From CAZFLM01 sp964519955 (lineage in GTDB: Bacteria > Armatimonadota > Chthonomonadetes > Chthonomonadales > CAJBBX01): DNA of 36,275 nucleotides. Numbering within the stretch: the first letter of the stretch is position 1; every line of letters starts with the position of its first letter. Where the stretch lies: NCBI GenBank assembly GCA_964519955.1, contig CAZFLM010000068.1, positions 1 through 36,275 of the forward strand, in the 5' to 3' direction. Both the position numbers and the translations under genes were made by a program. Positions 8,617 through 14,857 of this stretch are shown here, one piece after another. The notes below the pieces were generated by a model that did no database searches, was not told where the DNA came from, and saw only the letters and a list, made by a program, of their open reading frames with translations.

Positions 8617-9468
8617 ATGCGCATTGGGAAGGCCGTCATCACCGCCGCCGCGCGCGGCCAGCGTACGCTGCCACTGCAGACCCTCATCGACCGCGACGGG
8701 CGGCGCAAGTCCGTGCTCTGCATCGTCGTGGAGGAGGCCCTGCGCGCCGGCATCGACGAGATCTGCGTCGTCGTGTGCCCGGGCGACGAGGCCGCCTACG
8801 CGGACGCCGTCGACGATCACGCCGGGCGGCTGACCTTCGTCCCGCAGGAGGAGCCGCGCGGGTACGGCCATGCGGTGCTCTGCGCGCGGGAGTTCGTCGG
8901 CGGGGAGCCGTTCCTGCACATGGTCGGCGACCATATCTTTGTCGAGCGCGGCGCGCACGGGCTCGCGCGGCAGGCGGTCGAGGCGGCGGATGCCAACTCG
9001 TGCGCGATCTCCGTCGTCCAGGCCACGCGCGAGGGGCTGCTGCCCTACTTCGGCGCCGTCGGCGGGCAGCGGGTGGCCGGCGCGCAGGACCTCTACGCCA
9101 TCGAGCGGGTCATCGAGAAGGCGTCGCCCACCCAGGCCGAGCAGTCGCTGCTGGTGCCGGGGCTGCGCGCGGGGCACTACCTCTGCTTCTTCGGCATCCA
9201 CGTGCTCACGCCCGCGGTCATGGACCTCCTTGCCGAGGCCGAGGCCGGAGGTGGCGCCCGCATCGAGCTGTCGCCTGTCCTGCACGAGCTGGCCCAGCGC
9301 GAGCGCTACTACGCCCTGGAGGTGCGCGGCCAGCGGTACCCGGTCGACGTGCGCTACGGCCTGCTCTCCGCCCAGATCGCGCTGGCGCTGGAGGGGCAGG
9401 ACCGCGAGGAGGTGTTGGCGCTGCTGTGCGAGCTGCTGGCCCAGCGCGAGCTGGCGGGCGGCAGGTGA
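8617..9468 (+). CDS. Nucleotidyltransferase-fold protein (GalU/NTP_transferase-like) with altered nucleotide-binding loop
   Basis: A 283-residue protein; CGAGG six bases upstream supports the ATG. Overall it follows the bacterial UTP-glucose-1-phosphate uridylyltransferase layout: an N-terminal KAVITAAARGQRTLP, a helix EALRAGIDEICVVV, QEEPRGYGHAVLCA, then FLHMVGDHIF (the position of the metal-binding aspartate), and a C-terminal YPVDVRYGLLSAQIALAL. The first loop, normally AAGxGTRxLP followed by a lysine in PKxM, here reads AAARGQRTLP and then QTLIDRDGRR. The Gly-rich turn is therefore broken and the usual lysine context is gone. It may use a different sugar phosphate or be a regulatory subunit. 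The next gene starts nine bases later and carries a second pyrophosphorylase domain, so both probably serve one nucleotide-sugar pathway. Confidence 0.75.
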   Translation: MRIGKAVITAAARGQRTLPLQTLIDRDGRRKSVLCIVVEEALRAGIDEICVVVCPGDEAAYADAVDDHAGRLTFVPQEEPRGYGHAVLCAREFVGGEPFLHMVGDHIFVERGAHGLARQAVEAADANSCAISVVQATREGLLPYFGAVGGQRVAGAQDLYAIERVIEKASPTQAEQSLLVPGLRAGHYLCFFGIHVLTPAVMDLLAEAEAGGGARIELSPVLHELAQRERYYALEVRGQRYPVDVRYGLLSAQIALALEGQDREEVLALLCELLAQRELAGGR

Positions 9469-9476
9469 GGGCGGCC

Positions 9477-12400
9477 ATGGAATCGCGGCTCGTTTCCATC
9501 ATCGCGTCGGCCGACCCGGCGGTGCGCGACGGCTCGGTCGACGCCGTCTGCCGGGGCCTCTCGCTCGCCGGACTGCTCGACGAGTGCCGCGCGCTGGAGG
9601 CCTTCCGGCACCAGAGCGCCAACCTCTACGAGCGCGTGCGCGCGTGCTTCTTCCTGTATGCCATCCACCGGTTCCACATCCCGCTGCGCCCGGAGCTGCC
9701 GCCGCTCGGCAAGATCCCGTTCGAGGGGTACTCGGATCTGCTGGCCCGCCGCTTCGAGGAGGCCATCCACCGCTTCCTGACCGCGCAGGCCGAGGCCGGC
9801 CCGAACGATGCGCTCTCCAGCGCCCTGGCCGCCGCGTACCACCGCCTCGCGTTCCAGACGCTGGCCGACCAGGTGCGCCGCTCGGTGCGCTCGGTGCGCG
9901 GCAACCAGTGGATGTTCCGCGTGGGGCACCCGATGGATCAGCCGCTGCGCCTGCGTCCGGAACTGCTCGCCAGGCCGTCCGCCGACGCCCCGTTCCCCAT
10001 CCTGCGGGAGCGGACGCCCGTGCGCATGGACCTGAGCCACAGCGGCTGGAGCGACATCTTCTTCCTCGGCATGGACTACCCCGAGGGCGCGCGCGTGCTG
10101 AACGTGTCGATCGACCTGGCTGTCCATGGCCGCGATCCCGAGCCGCGCCCGCCGGTCGAGGCGTACTTTCGCGTCATCGACGAGCCCGTGCTGCGCCTGG
10201 CGAGCATCGACCTGGGTGCATCGGCCGAGCTGACGAAGCTGGCCGACGTGTTCGACTTCGCGCGCGACTACCTGGGCCTGCTGAAGGCGGCGCTCATCGC
10301 GTCGGGCATCGTGCCGCCCGGCATCGAGGGCTCCGAGCAGGACCTGGGCGATCTGCTCGCGCGCATCGTGGGGCAGGGGCGCGGCATCGAGCTGGTCAGC
10401 AGCGTCAACGGCATCCCGAAGGGCTCGCGCCTCGCCGTGTCGACCAACCTGCTTGCGTCGCTCATCGCCGCCTGCATGCGCGCCACCGGGCAGACACGCA
10501 GCCTGACTGGAGCGCTGGACGAGTCGGAGCGCCGCACCGTGGCCGCCCGCGCCATCCTGGGCGAGTGGCTGGCCGGGTCCGGCGGCGGCTGGCAGGACTC
10601 CGGCGGCGTGTGGCCCGGCATCAAGCTGATCCAGGGCGAGATGGCCGGCGAGGGCGACCCCGAGTTCCGCGTCAGCCGCGGGCGCCTGCTCCCGTCGCAC
10701 CACATCCTGGGCGAGGACGAGGCCCCCGCGGCGGCGCGCGAGAAGCTGCAGCAGTGCCTGGTGCTCGTCCACGGCGGCATGGCGCAGAACGTCGGCCCGA
10801 TCCTGGAGATGGTCACCGAGAAGTACCTGCTGCGCTCCGAGGCGGAGTGGCGGGGCCGGCTCGAGGCGCGCGGCATCCTGGATAGCATCCTCGCCTCGCT
10901 GCGGACCGGCGACGTGGCGGCCATCGGCGATGCGACGACGCGCAACTTCGACGGTCCGATCCAGACCATCATCCCGTGGGCGTCGACCTACTACACGGAG
11001 CAGCTCATCGCGCAGGTCCGGGCGCGCTTCGGTGCGGGCTTCCTCGGCTTCTGGATGCTGGGCGGCATGTCGGGCGGCGGCATGGGCTTCATCTTCGAGC
11101 CCGCGATCCGCGAGGTGGCCCAGGCGGCGCTGCAGGAGATCATGTCGGCCACGAAGGCGCGCCTGCAGACCGCCCTGCCGTTCGCGATGGAGCCCGTGGT
11201 CTACGACTTCGCCATCAACGAGCGCGGCACCTTCGCCGACCTGATGGCTGCCGAGGACGCGCTGCTGCCTGCCGGCTACTACGCGCAGGCGGCCCCCGGC
11301 CTGGTCCGCCGCGATCCGCGCACGCTCAGCCAGGCCCGCCGCGCCGACCTGGGCGCCTTCGCGGCGGCGTGCCGCACCCGGCCCGAGCTGGGCGGCATGG
11401 TCGAGTTGCTCTTCGACCGCCTGCTGCCGCGCCAGGAGCGCCAGGACGGCGAGGGAGTGCACCTCACGTCGCTGCTGGCAGAGAACGGCTTCGATCCGGT
11501 GCAGCACGAGCAGATCCGCGCCGACCTGCGGGCCGGGCGCATCGGCCTCGCGCAGAACCGCCTGCCGGTGAACACGGACATCCGCGACGTGGAGCCCGGT
11601 GACGTGCTGGACGCGGTGCACGGGCTGGGCAGCGGCTTCCGCGACGCGGGGCTGCAGGCGCTGGCCGAGGGGCGGGCGGCGGTGGTCTCGCTCGCGGCGG
11701 GAGTGGGCAGCCGCTGGACGCAGGGCGCGGGCGTCGTGAAGGCGCTGCACCCGTTCTGCAAGCTCGGCGGACGCCACCGCAGCTTCGTCGAGACGCACCT
11801 GGCCAAGAACCGGCGCATCTCGCGGGAGTGCGGCACGCCCGTTCCCCATGTCTTCACCACGAGCTACCTCACGCACGAGGCAACCGCCCGGTTCCTCGCC
11901 GAGGCCGGCAACTTCGGCTACGCCGGGCCGGTCGTGCTGTCGCCGGGGCGGGCCATCGGTCTGCGCATGGTGCCGACGGTGCGCGACCTGCGCTTCGCGT
12001 GGGAGGAGCTGCCGCAGCAGGTGCTGGACGAGCAGGCCCAGAAGGTGCGTGAGAGCGGCCGGGCCGCGCTGATCGGCTGGGCCGAATCGGCCGGCGAGGC
12101 GTCGGACTACACCGACAACCTGCCCTCGCAGTGCCTGCACCCGGTCGGCCACTGGTACGAGGTGCCGAACCTGCTGCGCAACGGCACGCTCGCTCGCTTG
12201 CTGGACGAGCGCCCGAACCTGCAGGTGCTGATGCTCCATAACATCGACACGCTCGGCGCGGACCTGGATCCCGCGCTGCTCGGGGCGCACCTGGCGAGCG
12301 GCGCGGCGCTCACGTTCGAGGTGATCGCACGGCGGCTGGAGGACCGCGGCGGCGGCCTGGCGCGGGTGGACGGGCGGCCGCGCCTGGTCGAGGGCCTGGC

Positions 12401-12800
12401 GATGCCGCGCGAGGAGCAGGAGTTCGACCTATCCTACTACAACTCGATGACCACGTGGATCTCCATCGACCCGCTGCTCGCCCTCTTCGGGCTGGAGCGC
12501 CGCGACCTGGCCGATGCCGAGAAGACGGCCGCCGCCGTGCGCTCCGTGGCGGCCCGCATGCCCACCTACGTCACGCTCAAGGACGTAAAGAAGCGCTGGG
12601 GCCATGGCCAGGAGGACGTGTTCCCCGTGGCGCAGTTCGAGAAGCTCTGGGGCGACATGACGGCGCTGCCGGGCCTCTCGACGCGCTTCGCGGCGGTCCC
12701 GCGCCTGCGTGGCCAGCAGCTCAAGGACCAGGCCCAGCTCGACGGCTGGCTCCGCGACGGCTCCGCCGCGTACGTGAAGGGGCTGTGCGCTTGGGAGTGA
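9477..12800 (+). CDS. Fusion of a GHMP-kinase-like half and a UDPGP-type sugar-1-phosphate uridylyltransferase half
   Basis: A 1107-residue cytoplasmic protein. The ATG at 9477 has GAGGG five bases upstream; a GTG at 9465 overlapping the previous stop is the alternative. Residues about 180-560 resemble sugar GHMP kinases of the fucokinase type: DLSHSGWSDIFF at 183-194 (normally DLAGGWSDTPP), PKGSRLAVST from 314 (normally PKGSGLGTSS), GSGGGWQDSGG near 366, and LGGMSGGGMGF at 528-538. Residues about 730-1060 match the eukaryote-like UDPGP pyrophosphorylase family: LAAGVGSRW from 739, PVGHWYEVPNLL, MLHNIDTLGADLDP near 918, and GGGLARVDGRPRLVEG. Such a protein could phosphorylate a sugar and convert it to an NDP-sugar. 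Two kinase motifs are degraded, so the kinase half may only bind. The order is the reverse of Bacteroides Fkp and plant FKGP, where the pyrophosphorylase comes first. The sugar and nucleotide are unknown. Confidence 0.8.
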   Translation: MESRLVSIIASADPAVRDGSVDAVCRGLSLAGLLDECRALEAFRHQSANLYERVRACFFLYAIHRFHIPLRPELPPLGKIPFEGYSDLLARRFEEAIHRFLTAQAEAGPNDALSSALAAAYHRLAFQTLADQVRRSVRSVRGNQWMFRVGHPMDQPLRLRPELLARPSADAPFPILRERTPVRMDLSHSGWSDIFFLGMDYPEGARVLNVSIDLAVHGRDPEPRPPVEAYFRVIDEPVLRLASIDLGASAELTKLADVFDFARDYLGLLKAALIASGIVPPGIEGSEQDLGDLLARIVGQGRGIELVSSVNGIPKGSRLAVSTNLLASLIAACMRATGQTRSLTGALDESERRTVAARAILGEWLAGSGGGWQDSGGVWPGIKLIQGEMAGEGDPEFRVSRGRLLPSHHILGEDEAPAAAREKLQQCLVLVHGGMAQNVGPILEMVTEKYLLRSEAEWRGRLEARGILDSILASLRTGDVAAIGDATTRNFDGPIQTIIPWASTYYTEQLIAQVRARFGAGFLGFWMLGGMSGGGMGFIFEPAIREVAQAALQEIMSATKARLQTALPFAMEPVVYDFAINERGTFADLMAAEDALLPAGYYAQAAPGLVRRDPRTLSQARRADLGAFAAACRTRPELGGMVELLFDRLLPRQERQDGEGVHLTSLLAENGFDPVQHEQIRADLRAGRIGLAQNRLPVNTDIRDVEPGDVLDAVHGLGSGFRDAGLQALAEGRAAVVSLAAGVGSRWTQGAGVVKALHPFCKLGGRHRSFVETHLAKNRRISRECGTPVPHVFTTSYLTHEATARFLAEAGNFGYAGPVVLSPGRAIGLRMVPTVRDLRFAWEELPQQVLDEQAQKVRESGRAALIGWAESAGEASDYTDNLPSQCLHPVGHWYEVPNLLRNGTLARLLDERPNLQVLMLHNIDTLGADLDPALLGAHLASGAALTFEVIARRLEDRGGGLARVDGRPRLVEGLAMPREEQEFDLSYYNSMTTWISIDPLLALFGLERRDLADAEKTAAAVRSVAARMPTYVTLKDVKKRWGHGQEDVFPVAQFEKLWGDMTALPGLSTRFAAVPRLRGQQLKDQAQLDGWLRDGSAAYVKGLCAWE

Positions 12801-12820
12801 ACGGGCGGGAGTGGTGATCG

Positions 12821-12850
12821 TTGACGGCGCGTTGCTGAGTCCTGCATAAT
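12821..12850 (+). promoter_or_regulatory. Promoter of the MazEF-type operon
   Basis: TTGACG (12821-12826) and CATAAT (12845-12850) are separated by 18 bases and lie 44 bases before the antitoxin ATG. This is the best sigma-70-like promoter seen in the window. Autorepression by the encoded pair is typical of such loci but no operator could be defined here. Confidence 0.6.
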
Positions 12851-12894
12851 CGCTGTTGTGGTGGACCGGACCGATGGCAGACGGGAGGCATAGG

Positions 12895-13119
12895 ATGGGC
12901 ACGGAAGCAGTTGCGGAGCTGTCGCGGCGAGCCAGCGCGCTGACGTATGACGATCAGCTCGCTTTACTGGAACTGCTCGTCTCAGGGCTGCGCAAGCAGC
13001 GCTCTAGCTCGCAAGCGGAGTGGGACCTATCCGACATGGCAGCCGACCCGCAGATCAGGGCGGAGTTGGTCGCCCTGGACCGTGAGTTCCGCGTGACCGA
13101 GTTCGATGGGCTCGGATAG
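12895..13119 (+). CDS. Antitoxin of a MazEF-type toxin-antitoxin pair
   Basis: A 74-residue protein; GGGAGG six bases before the ATG at 12895 fixes the start over longer in-frame options. The N-terminal half forms predicted helices (ELSRRASALTYDDQLALLELLVSGL). The C-terminal part reads AADPQIRAELVALDREFRVTEFDGL, a tail I recognise from small antitoxins that precede MazF-like toxins in cyanobacteria and related bacteria. It lacks a clear AbrB/SpoVT beta-strand fold, so it is not classical MazE. It should bind and neutralise the toxin encoded two bases downstream and may repress the shared promoter at 12821-12850. Confidence 0.8.
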   Translation: MGTEAVAELSRRASALTYDDQLALLELLVSGLRKQRSSSQAEWDLSDMAADPQIRAELVALDREFRVTEFDGLG

Positions 13120-13121
13120 CC

Positions 13122-13469
13122 GTGGCACCCCAGCGCGGTGACATCTACTTCGTCGACCTCGACCCCACGGCAGGTCGCGAGCAATCGGGTGTACGCCCAG
13201 TCGTGGTCCTGTCAGTCGACGCTATCAACAGACTGCCGCTAGTGGTGACCGTCGTTGCCGGCACGCGCGGTACCCGAGTGGATCGCGACTACACAACCAA
13301 TGTACGAGTTGCGCCGGAAGACAGCGGACTCCCATACGAGACGGTGTTCCTCGGTTTCCAGATACGCTCCATCGATCCGATACGTATGGCGGGTCCGCCT
13401 GCCGGCCGGCTCGCCGACACGGCGATGGCGCGCCTTGAGCAAGTCGTGCGCCGCTGCCTGGGGTTGTAG
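13122..13469 (+). CDS. mazF: MazF/PemK-family toxin (mRNA interferase)
   Basis: A 115-residue protein starting at GTG, two bases after the antitoxin stop, so translation is probably coupled. It has the PemK/MazF beta-barrel order: QRGDIYFVDLDP at the start, GVRPVVVLS with the conserved Arg-Pro, a central VVTVVAGTRGTR strand pair, then ESGLPYETVFLGFQIRSIDP-like spacing (here DSGLPYETVFLGF) and the C-terminal helix ARLEQVVRRCLGL. Members cut single-stranded RNA at short motifs. The length is normal for the family and no frameshift is visible, so the toxin should be active. The sequence specificity cannot be read from the protein. Confidence 0.92.
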   Translation: MAPQRGDIYFVDLDPTAGREQSGVRPVVVLSVDAINRLPLVVTVVAGTRGTRVDRDYTTNVRVAPEDSGLPYETVFLGFQIRSIDPIRMAGPPAGRLADTAMARLEQVVRRCLGL

Positions 13470-13497
13470 GCTCCACTGGTGTCTGCCGATAGTGCAC

Positions 13498-13535
13498 GCG
13501 AACAGCCCCAGGCAACTCCGCCCGGGGCTGTTCGC
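13498..13535. terminator. Strong 12-bp hairpin between convergent genes
   Basis: GCGAACAGCCCC (13498-13509) pairs perfectly with GGGGCTGTTCGC (13524-13535) around a 14-base loop. It lies 28 bases after the mazF stop and before the 3' end of the minus-strand lipoprotein gene, so it can serve both directions. Neither side has a clear T tract. Confidence 0.6.
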
Positions 13536-13612
13536 TATGTATGGGCGCTACTCGCCCTTCTTGTCCAGCCGGTCCGCGCGTTCTTGGCGGACCCTCGGGT
13601 AGTGCCTTATAG

Positions 13613-13780
13613 TCAGCCGTCCTGCTTTGCCGCTCGCTGCTGCTGCATCTCAGGCGTCTGGTTGATCTTGTCCTGACTGGGATCTGCCGACTTGTCGCCA
13701 CAGCCTGCCAGACCGATCAGTAGGCTCAACGCGCACAGCAGAACCGCGACAGGCCCAGCAATCCGTGTGTAGCTTCTCAT
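13613..13780 (-). CDS. Small lipoprotein (55 residues)
   Basis: Reading the minus strand from the ATG at 13780 gives MRSYTRIAGPVAVLLCALSL followed by LIGLAGCGDKSADP, ending at TGA 13613. It has a basic start, a hydrophobic core and a lipobox LAGC with Cys27, so it should be lipid-anchored. The mature part is only 29 residues, polar and Gln-rich (PEMQQQRAAKQDG). It starts 12 bases after the stop of the pilin gene on the same strand, which suggests one transcript. No strong ribosome binding site is seen, so coupling to the pilin gene is likely. Its function is unknown; tiny lipoproteins next to pilin-like genes recur in related genomes as far as I recall. Confidence 0.75.
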   Translation of the reverse strand: MRSYTRIAGPVAVLLCALSLLIGLAGCGDKSADPSQDKINQTPEMQQQRAAKQDG

Positions 13781-13792
13781 CTCAGGATGGCC

Positions 13793-14683
13793 CTAGTTCA
13801 TCATCAGGCAGTTGGTACCCGGAGCGCTGGACGCCGTGCAGGCCGGGAAGTTGCTGACGATCCACTGCGGGATGTCGCCGCAAGCCATTGCCGCGCTCGG
13901 GCTCATCGAGTCGTTCCCGTAGCCCGTGGTGTTGGGACTGACGATGGCGGCCGGGTCGGCGCAGTATCCGTAGCGACCGACGTTGGGGTCCGCGGTCATC
14001 ACGAGGCGCCCGCTGAACCCGCCGGCCATGTAGCCGCCGCGCATCTTGATCGCTTTGGCGTGGCCGTCCGTGAAGGCGATCGGGAAGAGCGCATGGTGGC
14101 GCAGGCTGTCGGATGTGCTGCCGCGCCAGGTGTCGCCAGCGAAGCCGATGCCGAGGGTCATGCGCGGCGTGTCGTAGCTATCCCCCATCGCGAACGTCTG
14201 TGCCGGGTACTGGAGCGAAGCCAGCGAGATGCCCGGGATCCACGAACTCGTACCGCGCCCCGTATCCGCCTGCTGATAGCCGAGGAGCCCGCCGCCGCGC
14301 CAACCGATGGGACCCCAGTTGTAGCCATAGCCCGGGTAGCGGCGCAGGCAGACGGTACCGGAGTTCATCGGGTTAACACACTGGCTTCCCTCGTTGCGGT
14401 CGGGGCAGAGGTAGATGTCGAGGCTCTTGTTGTATGGCAACACGCACCACCACCAGTCACGGCCCCACCCGTAACAGAGCGTCGTCTCGTCATAGTCCTG
14501 GGCGTACATGGCCCAGCTCAGCGACAACTGCTTGGTGTTGCTCAGACACTGAGCCGCGCGGGCCTTCTCGCGGGCCTGAGCAAACACGGGGAACAGGATC
14601 GCGGCGAGAATCGCGATAATGGCGATAACTACTAGCAGTTCGATGAGGGTGAACCCGCGGCGGGTCCGTCGTACGTCGGTCAT
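13793..14683 (-). CDS. Type IV pilin-like protein with prepilin leader and DUF1559-type C-terminus
   Basis: A 296-residue exported protein. The start at 14683 is set by AAGGAGG five bases upstream; a longer in-frame reading lacks a site. The prepilin leader MTDVRRTRRG is followed by the cut site G|F and FTLIELLVVIAIIAILAAI, which prepilin peptidase would cleave and methylate. Then come FPVFAQAREKAR, CLSNTKQL and MYAQDYDE, followed by a Cys- and Trp-rich domain with FTDGHAKAI, the H-x9-DG-like motif of the DUF1559 group. Such proteins are abundant in Planctomycetes and Armatimonadota and are thought to be pseudopilins or surface fibres. Eight or so cysteines in the C-terminal half could form disulfides. 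The 5' leader can fold so as to cover the ribosome binding site (see 14691-14811). Confidence 0.93.
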   Translation of the reverse strand: MTDVRRTRRGFTLIELLVVIAIIAILAAILFPVFAQAREKARAAQCLSNTKQLSLSWAMYAQDYDETTLCYGWGRDWWWCVLPYNKSLDIYLCPDRNEGSQCVNPMNSGTVCLRRYPGYGYNWGPIGWRGGGLLGYQQADTGRGTSSWIPGISLASLQYPAQTFAMGDSYDTPRMTLGIGFAGDTWRGSTSDSLRHHALFPIAFTDGHAKAIKMRGGYMAGGFSGRLVMTADPNVGRYGYCADPAAIVSPNTTGYGNDSMSPSAAMACGDIPQWIVSNFPACTASSAPGTNCLMMN

Positions 14684-14690
14684 CTGGGCC

Positions 14691-14811
14691 TCCTTGAGCC
14701 TCGATCGGCGCGCAGCTTGCGGCGGACGGCTGCGCGGCGGGGTCGTCGGTGCGCCTGGGTGGGTCGTCCACATCTGGGTGGCTCGACCCTCGGCGCGTAC
14801 GGGCTCAAGGA
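14691..14811 (-). promoter_or_regulatory. Structured 5' leader of the pilin gene that can sequester its ribosome binding site
   Basis: On the minus-strand transcript TCCTTGAGCC (14811-14802) is an exact 10-base complement of GGCTCAAGGA (14700-14691). That second arm contains the first five bases of the AAGGAGG ribosome binding site (14695-14689). Between the arms are two more hairpins: GGGTCG/CGACCC (14784-14789 with 14761-14766), with an inner CCAC/GTGG stem, and an 8-bp stem GCTGCGCG/CGCGCAGC (14729-14736 with 14709-14716). The whole is a closed multi-helix junction directly before the start codon, the layout of a translational riboswitch or thermosensor. I recognise no known riboswitch class in it. 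The 8-bp stem could instead be the terminator of the upstream gene ending at 14858. Confidence 0.5.
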
Positions 14812-14857
14812 TGGCAGGGGTGCGTTATGCGGAGGTTGCGGGACCGATAATGTTGCG

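Noticed and set aside
8538..9476. N-terminal extension of the kinase-pyrophosphorylase fusion by 313 codons
   Set aside because: It overlaps the nucleotidyltransferase gene out of frame and is Arg-rich. A good start with a ribosome binding site lies at 9477.
9354..12290. Minus-strand open frame of 978 codons
   Set aside because: Shadow of the kinase-pyrophosphorylase fusion, which carries recognisable motifs on the plus strand.
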